DNA from: an uncultured Bacteroides sp.
GTDB taxonomy: Bacteria > Bacteroidota > Bacteroidia > Bacteroidales > Bacteroidaceae
Length of the DNA: 64,000 bases
Direction of reading: 5' to 3'
Assembly (NCBI GenBank): GCA_948847595.1
Contig: CAQOGY010000005.1
Span: forward strand, 229,675 to 293,674
Part shown: one piece after another, positions 51,486-60,293 of the stretch
Position numbering within the stretch: the first letter of the stretch is position 1
Layout: each line of letters starts with the position of its first letter
Notes under the pieces: generated by a model
Told to the model about the DNA's origin: nothing
The model's database searches: none
What the model saw: only the letters and a program-made list of their open reading frames with translations
Position numbers and translations under genes: made by a program

Positions 51486-54050
51486 TCAGACAAACCAACG
51501 CACGTAGCAGAAGTCCTGACGATGCGGAAGATCCGGGTTCTTCGGGAACATACGATAAGCCACCTTGAAGCTACCTGCATTCGACAAGCTATGTTTAACC
51601 TGGAATGTGTACAAATCGCCTTCTTTCTTGATTACGTTGAACGGCTCTACTGAGTAAACATGTTGTTTACCGTCGGCAGTCGTATATGTCGTTACCAGTT
51701 CAAGTCCTACTGCATCATTCAAGCCTTTCTCATCGATTACGTAAGTGATAGTATATTCTTTTCCGCTTTCGATGTCGCCTTTCTTCAGTTCTTCCACTGT
51801 ATCTGAAGACACGATTTCGATAGAATCCCATTTAGCAACCACTTCTTCTTTCCAAGCTGCGATTTCTTTTGCTTTTGCATTGTTATCGGCAGACAAAGAC
51901 GCAAAGCGTTTTGCCTGTTTGCAATAGAATTTGCTAAAGTAGTCATCCAACTGACGTTTCATTGTATAGTGAGGAGCAATCTGCGCGATAGAATTCTTCA
52001 CAACCTTGATCCAGCCTTCCGAATATCCCTTTTTGTTGCGGGCATAGTACAACGGCATGATTTCTGTCTCAAGAATACTGTAAATAGTAGCAGCATCTAA
52101 TTGATCCTGGTGTTCTTGATTCTGGTAAGTACGTTTTTCAGTCAACGCCCAACCTGCACCTTCGCGGTAACCTTCCAGCCACCATCCGTCCAATACGGAG
52201 AAGTTGACAACACCGTTCATTAATGCCTTTTCGCCAGATGTACCGGATGCTTCCAACGGACGGGTCGGAGTATTCAACCAAATATCAACACCTGAAACCA
52301 GACGACGAGCCAACTGCATATCGTAGTTTTCGAGGAAGATAATCTTACCCAGGAATTCAGGACGACGGGAGATTTCGATGATACGTTTAATCAAGCCCTG
52401 TCCTGCTCCATCGTGCGGGTGAGCCTTACCTGTAAACAGGAACTGTACCGGATAGTCAGGATTGTTCACAATCTTGGAAAGACGTTCCAAGTCAGTAAAC
52501 AACAGGTGCGCACGTTTGTAAGTAGCAAAACGACGGCCGAAACCGATCAGCAATGCGTTCGGATTGATTTTATCCATCAGCGAAACAATGCGTGAAGGAT
52601 CTCCCTGATTCTTCAACCAAGTATCGCGGAATGACTTGCGGATATAGTCAACCAACTTATTCTTCATCGTCATACGAGTCTTCCAAATCTCTTCATCGGG
52701 CACATTGTAGATAGCTTCCCAAATTTTAGGATTAGACTGGTCAAACCAGAAGTTTTCGTTGAAATATTTAAAGTACAGTTCTTTCCATTCCGTAGCGCTC
52801 CAAGTCGGGAAGTGAACACCGTTCGTCACATATCCTACGTGGCTTTCTTCGGGGAAATAACCTTTCCAGATAGAAGAGAACATTTCCTGAGAGACTTTTC
52901 CGTGCAGCCAGCTTACACCGTTCACTTCCTGAGAAGTGTTGCAAGCAAAGACAGACATACAGAAACGTTCGCCCTTATCACCCGGATTGTTACGTCCGAG
53001 ATCCATCAAGTCGTCCCAAGTGATACCCATTCTTGCAGGATAGCCACTCATATATTTACCGAACAAGCCTTCATCAAAATAGTCGTGTCCTGCCGGAACC
53101 GGTGTATGAACCGTATAAAGAGAAGAAGCACGAACCAGTTCGATAGCCTGATCGTATGTCAATCCGGTAGCTACGTAGTCACAGATACGCTGAACATTAA
53201 TCAATGCAGCATGTCCTTCATTACAGTGATAAATATCTTTCTTGATACCCAATGCCTTCAGCGTCAGGATACCACCGATACCCAACAGGATTTCCTGTTT
53301 CAGTCGGTTTTCCCAGTCGCCACCATAAAGTTGGTGAGTGATAGGACGGTCGAACTCACTGTTCATTTCATTGTCCGTATCCAACAGATACAAAGAAATA
53401 CGTCCTACATTAACACGCCATACGTTAGCGTGAACATAATAATCCAAGTAAGGAACGTCTACTACCAACGGCTTGCCGTCTGCGTCCATTACGCGGTCGA
53501 TAGGAAGCTGACCGAAGTTCTGTGCTTCGTAGTTTGCGATCTGCTGTCCGTCCATGGACAACGTTTGGGTAAAGTAACCGTAACGGTACAAGAAACCTAC
53601 CGCACACAAATCCACATTGCTGTCGGAAGCTTCTTTCAAATAGTCACCGGCCAACACACCCAAACCACCGGAATATATTTTCAGGACGCTGCTCAAGCCA
53701 TATTCCATGCTGAAATAGGCTACAGACGGACGCTGTTCATCCGGCTTCACATCCATGTAATCTCTGAATTTCGTATAAACTTCATTCATTCTTCTCAGAA
53801 TCACCTTGTCTTTTGCCAGAGCTTCCAGCTTTTCATAGCTCATACGTTCCAACAACAGTACAGGATTCTGTCCACATTCTTTCCAAAGTTCCGGATCTAG
53901 ATCTCTAAACAGTTCAGTCGCTTCAAAATTCCATGCCCACCAAATGTTGCGTGCGATTTCAGACAACTTCTCCAACTCTTCCGGTATACGTGATTTTACA
54001 GTAACCTCTTTCCAGTTGGGAGTATTCACATTACTAACTTTAATTTTCAT
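51486..54050 (-). CDS. glgP: Glycogen/alpha-glucan phosphorylase (GT35)
   Basis: 854 residues. An N-terminal DUF3417 segment (IPEELEKLSEIARNIWWAWN, about 20-120) marks the short bacterial/archaeal alpha-glucan phosphorylase type. The catalytic part shows HCNEGHAALINVQRI, GFGRRFATYKRAHLL and the PLP region RPLEASGTSGEKALMNGVVN with its Lys. It releases glucose 1-phosphate from glycogen. A C-terminal beta segment of about 130 residues follows the catalytic domain. It is 37 nt downstream of the glycogen synthase gene on the same strand, so synthesis and breakdown are co-expressed. Confidence 0.93.
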   Translation of the reverse strand: MKIKVSNVNTPNWKEVTVKSRIPEELEKLSEIARNIWWAWNFEATELFRDLDPELWKECGQNPVLLLERMSYEKLEALAKDKVILRRMNEVYTKFRDYMDVKPDEQRPSVAYFSMEYGLSSVLKIYSGGLGVLAGDYLKEASDSNVDLCAVGFLYRYGYFTQTLSMDGQQIANYEAQNFGQLPIDRVMDADGKPLVVDVPYLDYYVHANVWRVNVGRISLYLLDTDNEMNSEFDRPITHQLYGGDWENRLKQEILLGIGGILTLKALGIKKDIYHCNEGHAALINVQRICDYVATGLTYDQAIELVRASSLYTVHTPVPAGHDYFDEGLFGKYMSGYPARMGITWDDLMDLGRNNPGDKGERFCMSVFACNTSQEVNGVSWLHGKVSQEMFSSIWKGYFPEESHVGYVTNGVHFPTWSATEWKELYFKYFNENFWFDQSNPKIWEAIYNVPDEEIWKTRMTMKNKLVDYIRKSFRDTWLKNQGDPSRIVSLMDKINPNALLIGFGRRFATYKRAHLLFTDLERLSKIVNNPDYPVQFLFTGKAHPHDGAGQGLIKRIIEISRRPEFLGKIIFLENYDMQLARRLVSGVDIWLNTPTRPLEASGTSGEKALMNGVVNFSVLDGWWLEGYREGAGWALTEKRTYQNQEHQDQLDAATIYSILETEIMPLYYARNKKGYSEGWIKVVKNSIAQIAPHYTMKRQLDDYFSKFYCKQAKRFASLSADNNAKAKEIAAWKEEVVAKWDSIEIVSSDTVEELKKGDIESGKEYTITYVIDEKGLNDAVGLELVTTYTTADGKQHVYSVEPFNVIKKEGDLYTFQVKHSLSNAGSFKVAYRMFPKNPDLPHRQDFCYVRWFV

Positions 54051-54087
54051 AATGTTTTTATTTACTTATTGATGAATAAATTTTACC

Positions 54088-55749
54088 TTAACTCAATTGA
54101 CGCTTCATAGCATTGCGCAGGGCAATGTCGTAAGCCTCATAGTAATATTGTATAAAGTGTTTCCACAAAGCTTGTTCCGCCACTTCAGCGGCATGCTTGC
54201 GAATTTCCTTCACTTCTTTTTCAGTCTTGTCCGCAAACAGCGTAATCGTATCTTTGATACCATCCGCTACTTCCGAGTCATTGTAGTCCGAACGATGAAG
54301 CACCTCTACCCCATCATTGATACCATGCTGGTTTTTCAGGCTATTCACCCAAAGTCCGAATCCGGCCAGATCGGTAGTGATTGTCGGCACATGGAATGCT
54401 ACGCTTTCCAATGGGGTATATCCCCAAGGTTCATAATAGGAAGCATAGACACTCAAATCCTGTCCCAGTAATATATCATAATACTCCTTGTTCATGATAC
54501 CGTCGCGGCCGTCCAGATAGCAAGGTACGAAAATAACTTTCACCTTATCTTCCGGACGATTTCCCATTCCTAGATATTTCAGCATATCCAACACCTGGTC
54601 ATGCGTCATATTATGCAGCCAATGGGTAATGAACGGCACTTCAAGCGGAGTATCGAACTTATCCTTGCTCTTCAGACGTTCCTGCAAATCTTCACGGGGA
54701 TCGCCTACCCAACCGGGCACATTGATAAATGCCAATACATTCTTATGCAGGTTCTTATCCCTGTTCAAGCGGTTCAATGATTCCAGAAATACATCGATTC
54801 CCTTGTTCTTGAACTCATATCGTCCACTGGTTCCGACAATTAACGTATCGTCACCCAGATTTGTTCCCAGTAATTTATTCGCTACATTCAGCATCAGGGA
54901 ACGCGCACGTTTACGTTTTCCGGTGAATGTACTTCCTTTCGGCACAAAATCATCCTCAAAACCGTTCATAAGGACTACATCCGCCGGCTTGTCCAGCAGT
55001 TCCTTACATTCGTTGTTGGTGATTTCGCTGACCGTGGTGAAGCAATCCACATAATGTGCTGTCTGTTTTTCAATCGAGTGTTTCGATTGCATATTCAGTT
55101 CCTGAGCCATCTGATCGCCGTTATAGGCAAACAAATAGTCATACAACGGCTTATGATTACCTGCAATCGACCGACCGATGGAAGTAGCATGGGTCGTAAA
55201 AATAGTCGCCACCTCGGGCACAGCTTCTTGTACATAAAGTGCTCCCATTCCTGTCATCCATTCATGAGCCTGATATACCACCTTATCCGTTTCTGTCAGG
55301 TTGTAGTGATAGAAACTCTCCACCACTCTGCCCGCAGCATACGAAAACATGGAAGCTTCGTCGTAATCGCCATAAGCGTGCAACGAATCTACTTGAAAAC
55401 GATTCCACATTTCTGTGTATATATCGTCTTTTTTCTCAAAAAAAGGTTGGAAATCGACTAGAATGACTATGGGTTCACCGGGGATGTTCCATCGTCCTAC
55501 ACGGACGGAAAGTTCGTCATTTTCAAGTGCATGCTTTTTCCAGGCAGCACATAGGTTATCCGACTCGATGAATAGAGGGTTCTCTTTTCCTTGCCACACA
55601 TCAGGACCTATGAAAAAAATTCTGTCACGGAACTTTTCCTGCAATGTATTTGCCCGTGTCGACAAGACGGTGTATATCCCTCCCACTTTATTACATACTT
55701 CCCAGCTGGACTCGAAGATATAATCGGGGGTTAATAAATCTTTTACCAT
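54088..55749 (-). CDS. Glycogen synthase, eukaryote-like GT3 family
   Basis: 553 residues from the ATG at 55749 (MVKDLLTPDYIFESSWEVCN, then KVGGIYTVL). The GT3 pattern is clear: FIGPDVWQ, FTTHATSIGRSIAGN, VVLMNGFEDDFVPKG, LIVGTSGRYEFKNKGIDVFL and YYEPWGYTPLESVAFHVPTI with the C-terminal Glu pair. GT3 enzymes normally use UDP-glucose, unlike the ADP-glucose GlgA (GT5). Codons upstream to 55974 are open but unlike any synthase, and a -7 box TACTTTTG (55791 to 55784) lies there. The allosteric N-terminal extensions of animal enzymes are absent. Confidence 0.9.
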   Translation of the reverse strand: MVKDLLTPDYIFESSWEVCNKVGGIYTVLSTRANTLQEKFRDRIFFIGPDVWQGKENPLFIESDNLCAAWKKHALENDELSVRVGRWNIPGEPIVILVDFQPFFEKKDDIYTEMWNRFQVDSLHAYGDYDEASMFSYAAGRVVESFYHYNLTETDKVVYQAHEWMTGMGALYVQEAVPEVATIFTTHATSIGRSIAGNHKPLYDYLFAYNGDQMAQELNMQSKHSIEKQTAHYVDCFTTVSEITNNECKELLDKPADVVLMNGFEDDFVPKGSTFTGKRKRARSLMLNVANKLLGTNLGDDTLIVGTSGRYEFKNKGIDVFLESLNRLNRDKNLHKNVLAFINVPGWVGDPREDLQERLKSKDKFDTPLEVPFITHWLHNMTHDQVLDMLKYLGMGNRPEDKVKVIFVPCYLDGRDGIMNKEYYDILLGQDLSVYASYYEPWGYTPLESVAFHVPTITTDLAGFGLWVNSLKNQHGINDGVEVLHRSDYNDSEVADGIKDTITLFADKTEKEVKEIRKHAAEVAEQALWKHFIQYYYEAYDIALRNAMKRQLS

Positions 55750-55783
55750 ATAATATATTAAAACTCTTTTTAGTATGCGAGTG

Positions 55784-55791
55784 CAAAAGTA
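55784..55791 (-). promoter_or_regulatory. -7 box of the glycogen operon
   Basis: TACTTTTG on the minus strand, 35 nt before the synthase ATG; the -33 element is weak. It decides the start at 55749. Confidence 0.5.
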
Positions 55792-55878
55792 CGCATTATT
55801 CTTTGAAAAATAATACTTTATACAAAAAATATGATTTAAGAAGAGGAAAGAAACGTTCGTTTGCAGTAAGAAAAGAAT

Positions 55879-55916
55879 ATCCCCTTGCCAATGCAAAGCT
55901 GCATTAGCAAGGGGAT
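55879..55916 (-). terminator. Terminator of the V-ATPase operon
   Basis: Arms 55879-55895 and 55900-55916 pair over 17 nt with one mismatch around a 4-nt loop. On the minus strand it is followed by ATTCTTTTC, after the last gene (subunit K). Confidence 0.75.
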
Positions 55917-55954
55917 TGAATGTTTTTTTAACGGGAATAATCCCGCAGAAAAAA

Positions 55955-56416
55955 TTATGCGAGAGCGCTACCAATCAAGAAGGTTGCCGCCAAAGCTACG
56001 ATAGCATAAAGTTCCGGGAATACGGCAAGAATCAATGTATTGCTAAATACGTTGTGTCCCTGACCGATAGCAGCGATACCGTTGGCACAAACCTGTCCCT
56101 GGCGGATAGCTGAGAACAAGGCAACCAAACCCAAAGCGATACCTGCGCCAAGCACGGCCGATGCCTGGATAGCTGTAATCTCAGGAGTCAGGATACCGAA
56201 AATAGTCTGGAACATAAAGTAACCGGCAAAACCGTAAAGTCCCTGTGTACCCGGAAGGGCTGTCAATACCAGGAAGTTACCGAATGCACTATCATTCTTC
56301 TTCAATGCTCCGATAGCAGCGTTACCTGCAATAGTTACTCCGTAAGCACTACCAATGCCTGACAAACCAACCATAACCGCGATGCCAATGTAGGCAATAA
56401 ACAAATTCATTTCCAT
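55955..56416 (-). CDS. ntpK: V-type ATPase subunit K (rotor ring proteolipid)
   Basis: 153 residues with four membrane helices in two hairpins, forming the rotor ring. Residues matching the Na+ ligands of Enterococcus hirae NtpK are visible: Thr57-Gln58 in LPGTQGLYGF, Gln106 in AIRQGQV and Glu135 in FPELYAIVALA. The first hairpin lacks a carboxylate, so each subunit carries one ion-binding Glu, as in V-type rings. This predicts Na+ rather than H+ transport. Start at 56416 or 56410 (MNLFIAY). It is the last gene of the operon. Confidence 0.92.
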   Translation of the reverse strand: MEMNLFIAYIGIAVMVGLSGIGSAYGVTIAGNAAIGALKKNDSAFGNFLVLTALPGTQGLYGFAGYFMFQTIFGILTPEITAIQASAVLGAGIALGLVALFSAIRQGQVCANGIAAIGQGHNVFSNTLILAVFPELYAIVALAATFLIGSALA

Positions 56417-56471
56417 AATCTTATTCTATTTTTTATTGTTTAATTCTTACTTTAATTTTAATCTTCAAATT

Positions 56472-58289
56472 CTAATTTCTAAAAGGTTTGTACTCCTTGC
56501 CACCGCCTTCGTATCCGGAGTTCTTGAAGAACTCGACAAACGTCAGACGCATCGGGTGAACCATGGCACCGAGCACATTCATAAAGATATTGATTGCATG
56601 ACCGATAACGAAAATCAGCACCATCACGATAGGCCCTGCTATTGCATTATCCGGGCTCATACCTACTGCCAGGCTGTTGAATACTCCCGCCAGAATACCG
56701 CCGGAAAGACCGAGGGCAAACAGACGAACGTATGACAGGACATCTCCAAGCAAACCGGTAGCCATGTTGTATGAATCCCATAATCCCAGTCCGATATTCA
56801 TGAAAATATTCTTTCCCGGACTGTTATAAAGGAATATCATAGCGGCCGAAATACCCAGAATAACGAGATGTACCGTGCCTCCCATCGGTAATACTTTCGG
56901 CAACAGAGCCGAAACAGCCAGTGAAACCAGCAGAAGAATCCATCCGATTGTTGCCACCGCATATTTGAAACCAAACTGAATCGTCTGATTCACTGCTTTC
57001 AGCACCATACCGAACAGAATCTGAACAACTCCCAATATCAACGACAACTGGAACATATCATTGTTATCCATCAGGACAGCATGTTTCAGACGTTGAACGA
57101 TAGGCCAGTCCAAATCATAGATGTTCGCTCCGAAGAACGTACCTGTCAGCAGACCGCAGAAGAAAGTTGAAACCGCCAAAACTTGTATCAATGATATAAT
57201 CGACTTCGCTGACGGAGTTACCTTCTTTGCCAGTAAGCGATATGCCGTAGCTCCCAGGAACAGGAAAAGTCCGTATCCCGAGTCTCCCAGACAGAGTCCG
57301 AAGAATACCATAAAGAACGGAGCAAAGAACGGAGTCAAGTCCAGTTCATTATACTTCGGAAGCATATACAACTTGCAAATCGGCTCGAACCAGGCAAAGA
57401 ATCCCTTATTGTTCAATCGAATAGGAACATCGTCACCCGGCATCGGATCGGTAATCTCATAATATACATGTGCGTCATTCAGATAAGCTTCTATCTCTAC
57501 CTTACTATAAGCAGGTGCCCATCCTTCAATCAGCATCAGTTTATCACCGGCAGCCTGTTCAGAACTTAATACGACTTTGGAGAATTCAATCTGACTCTGC
57601 AACTCTTTCAAAGCCGCCTTCAGAGAAGGAACATCCGCTTCGGAAAGTGCAACGAGTTTCTTTTCGTTCTCTTCAATCGCCTGTTCGGTCGTATCATAAA
57701 GCGCTTCAAGACGCGACAGAGAGTATGCGGGAAGTTTCGCCTGCTCCACATCCAAGTCCACCTCTTGTCCGGCCTTCGTTACGGTCACAAAAAACACTTT
57801 GGAAGAAATGCGGTTTACAATCATTGCATTGTATTCCGTCTCCCACTCTTCTTTATAGTTACCTTCCGAACAGCTATAGAAACCAATCACATAACCGGCC
57901 TCTTTCAGTTTTCGAATACCGTCCGGCTCAAAGTTACCCCAAGCTTCCAGTGCTTCTTTCTCTTTCGCATAGCTTTGTAGCTGCTGGGACAACTTTCCGT
58001 GTTCCGTCTGCAAAGCGTCCACTTCGTCCAGTACTTGCATACCGCGGGCAGCCGTTCCACCTTCCGTAGCAATCACGGCATTCTTTTCGTGCTTCTGATT
58101 CTGAAGCAATTTCAAAGTAGCTGCCAAACGGTTGGAAAGACGGATATTCTCTTGCAGCTCCGAGTTATCGGCAACGCCTTGCTGCTTCTCCACAATGTGA
58201 ACCACACCAAGTTCGCGCAGGCTGTTCAGGAATCCTTCGTGCTCCTTGTGATAAACCAGGAATGTGAGTTTCTTCATTTTTGTAATCAT
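56472..58289 (-). CDS. ntpI: V-type ATPase subunit I (stator, a-subunit)
   Basis: 605 residues. The N-terminal half is a cytosolic, partly coiled-coil arm (KMKKLTFLVYHKEHEGFLNS, LRKLKEAGYV-type region); the C-terminal half has about seven membrane helices (FFAPFFMVFFGLCLGDSGYG, YVRLFALGLSGGILAGVFNS) with the conserved Arg of the ion channel in SYVRLFALGL. The ATG overlaps the subunit D stop as ATGA, which implies coupled translation. Confidence 0.9.
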   Translation of the reverse strand: MITKMKKLTFLVYHKEHEGFLNSLRELGVVHIVEKQQGVADNSELQENIRLSNRLAATLKLLQNQKHEKNAVIATEGGTAARGMQVLDEVDALQTEHGKLSQQLQSYAKEKEALEAWGNFEPDGIRKLKEAGYVIGFYSCSEGNYKEEWETEYNAMIVNRISSKVFFVTVTKAGQEVDLDVEQAKLPAYSLSRLEALYDTTEQAIEENEKKLVALSEADVPSLKAALKELQSQIEFSKVVLSSEQAAGDKLMLIEGWAPAYSKVEIEAYLNDAHVYYEITDPMPGDDVPIRLNNKGFFAWFEPICKLYMLPKYNELDLTPFFAPFFMVFFGLCLGDSGYGLFLFLGATAYRLLAKKVTPSAKSIISLIQVLAVSTFFCGLLTGTFFGANIYDLDWPIVQRLKHAVLMDNNDMFQLSLILGVVQILFGMVLKAVNQTIQFGFKYAVATIGWILLLVSLAVSALLPKVLPMGGTVHLVILGISAAMIFLYNSPGKNIFMNIGLGLWDSYNMATGLLGDVLSYVRLFALGLSGGILAGVFNSLAVGMSPDNAIAGPIVMVLIFVIGHAINIFMNVLGAMVHPMRLTFVEFFKNSGYEGGGKEYKPFRN

Positions 58290-58891
58290 GCCTCTACCTC
58301 CTTCCTTTTTTCTTGATGGGACTTCATGATCTTTTGCGAAGATTTCGACAGGTTTTCTTCATCTTCCATAAATCGCTTGATCTTTCGCAATGCATCCTGA
58401 TAGCCCGGTATCTGCACCTTCTCAAAAAGATTCACTTTCTGAGTGGTCTTTTTTCTTGCATGTTCTAACAAATTCAGCTTGGCGAGCATGAATTCACGTT
58501 CAATAGCCGTATGAGCAAGCTCTTCTAAAAGGTGGATACCATCGGCATACCACTTGGGAGCGTTAAACATACTGTACGGACGTATCTCGAATTCTACATT
58601 TTCGAGCAACGGTACACGTACACCGGCAATTTTCTTCACGCCAAGATGAACATCATTTACCTTTATTAATGAAGCGTCAAACTCATTCCAAAGGGCGAAC
58701 ATGGCTTCATAGGCTTGAATCTGTTGCTCGAGCCTATCCTCCAAATCAGCAGCTTCCGTTTTGCAGCGCTTCACTTCCATGCGGAGAGCACTTTCCTTAT
58801 TCTTGATGATAGGAAGCGTACGCACCCGCACTTTCAGTTGCTTTTCGAGCTGCTGAAGAGAGGTCTTGTTATATTGAAACTTTATAGCCAC
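58286..58891 (-). CDS. ntpD: V-type ATPase subunit D (central stalk)
   Basis: 201 residues, mostly long helices as expected for the coiled-coil rotor shaft: KFQYNKTSLQQLEKQLKVRV at the start and LNLLEHARKKTTQKVNLFEK near the end, with the C-terminal helix extending to EKRKEVEA. It connects the A3B3 head to the membrane ring. It overlaps subunit I by four bases. Confidence 0.9.
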   Translation of the reverse strand: MAIKFQYNKTSLQQLEKQLKVRVRTLPIIKNKESALRMEVKRCKTEAADLEDRLEQQIQAYEAMFALWNEFDASLIKVNDVHLGVKKIAGVRVPLLENVEFEIRPYSMFNAPKWYADGIHLLEELAHTAIEREFMLAKLNLLEHARKKTTQKVNLFEKVQIPGYQDALRKIKRFMEDEENLSKSSQKIMKSHQEKRKEVEA

Positions 58892-58934
58892 GTTGTTAAT
58901 TACTAATTATAAATTATTAATTACAAGTTTATTA

Positions 58935-60260
58935 TTATTCGCCTTTTGGCCAGTATTGATCTACCAAGTCTTTCTTGATATTTACTTCTTCCGGACGGAA
59001 GTATCTGCCCAACAAGCCCCAAGCCACATCGAGCATTTCAGTAGTATCCAGATTGACATCAATAGCCAATAACTGATTAGAATAATCTTTCGCAAAAGCC
59101 AACGTACGTTCGTCGTAGTTAGTCAGGTCAAAACCATTTTCCATCTTCGTCTTGGCGTTAGCGGCATCGGCGTACAGACGTACAGCGGCATTCATCACCT
59201 GCGGATGGTCTTTGCGTGTCTTTTTACCGGTAACCAACTGTTTCAGACGGGACAACGAGCGAAACGGGTCAACAATAACCTTACCGATATCGCTATCACG
59301 ACGCAGGAACAACTGACCTTCAGTGATATAACCCGTATTATCAGGCACAGCGTGTGTAATATCACCACCGGACAGTGTAGTCACGGCAATAATTGTGATT
59401 GAACCGCCTGAAGGGAACTGTACCGCCTTCTCGTAAATCTTCGCCAAATCCGAATAAAGTGAACCCGGCATTGAGTCTTTAGAAGGAATCTGGTCCATAC
59501 GGTTGGACACGATGGCCAACGCATCGGCGTAGCTGGTCATATCCGTCAACAGTACCAGGACTTTCTCATTATTATTTACAGCGAAATATTCGGCAGCCGT
59601 CAGTGCCATATCCGGAATCAGCAGACGTTCCACCGGCGGATTTTCAGTCGTATTCATGAAACTCACGATACGGTCGAGCGCACCTGCATTAGAGAACACA
59701 TTCTTAAAGTACAGGTAGTCATCATTCGTCATACCCATACCGCCCAGGATAATCTTATCCGTTTCGGCACGCAGCGCCACGTTTGCCATAACCTGGTTGA
59801 AAGGCTGATCCGGGTCGGCGAAGAACGGAATCTTCTGACCGGATACCAGTGTATTGTTCAAGTCGATACCTGCAATACCGGTTGCAATCAGTTCCGACGG
59901 TTGTTTGCGTCGAACCGGATTCACGGAAGGTCCGCCGATTTCCACTTCCTGTCCTTCAATCTCAGGGCCACCGTCAATCGGGTCACCGAAAGCATTGAAA
60001 AAACGTCCAGCCAACTGCTCGCTTACTTTCAATGTAGGCGATTTGCCAAGGAACACCACCTCAGCATTGGTAGGAATACCTTCCGTACCTTCAAATACCT
60101 GCAAAGTGACATCGTCACCGGCAATCTTCACCACCTGTGCCAGTTTACCGTCCACGGTGGCAAGCTCGTCATACCCTACCCCTGTCGCTTTCAGCGAACA
60201 AGTAGCCTTGGTAATCTGAGTAATCTTGGTATATATCTTTTGAAAAGCTTTTGTTGCCAT
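58935..60260 (-). CDS. ntpB: V-type ATPase subunit B
   Basis: 441 residues of the non-catalytic B subunit. It has a RecA-like nucleotide fold without a Walker A P-loop: GIAGIDLNNTLVSGQKIPFF, then LVLLTDMTSYADALAIVSNR and PGSLYSDLAKIYEKA, with ITEGQLFLRRDSD and the C-terminal helical domain. It alternates with subunit A in the hexameric head. It lies 33 nt after subunit A. Confidence 0.93.
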   Translation of the reverse strand: MATKAFQKIYTKITQITKATCSLKATGVGYDELATVDGKLAQVVKIAGDDVTLQVFEGTEGIPTNAEVVFLGKSPTLKVSEQLAGRFFNAFGDPIDGGPEIEGQEVEIGGPSVNPVRRKQPSELIATGIAGIDLNNTLVSGQKIPFFADPDQPFNQVMANVALRAETDKIILGGMGMTNDDYLYFKNVFSNAGALDRIVSFMNTTENPPVERLLIPDMALTAAEYFAVNNNEKVLVLLTDMTSYADALAIVSNRMDQIPSKDSMPGSLYSDLAKIYEKAVQFPSGGSITIIAVTTLSGGDITHAVPDNTGYITEGQLFLRRDSDIGKVIVDPFRSLSRLKQLVTGKKTRKDHPQVMNAAVRLYADAANAKTKMENGFDLTNYDERTLAFAKDYSNQLLAIDVNLDTTEMLDVAWGLLGRYFRPEEVNIKKDLVDQYWPKGE

Positions 60261-60293
60261 CTATATATTTACTATTTAGCTAGTTACTATTTA

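Noticed and set aside
55750..55974. 75-codon N-terminal extension of glycogen synthase
   Set aside because: It runs through the -7 box and into the V-ATPase terminator region and has no similarity to GT3 enzymes.
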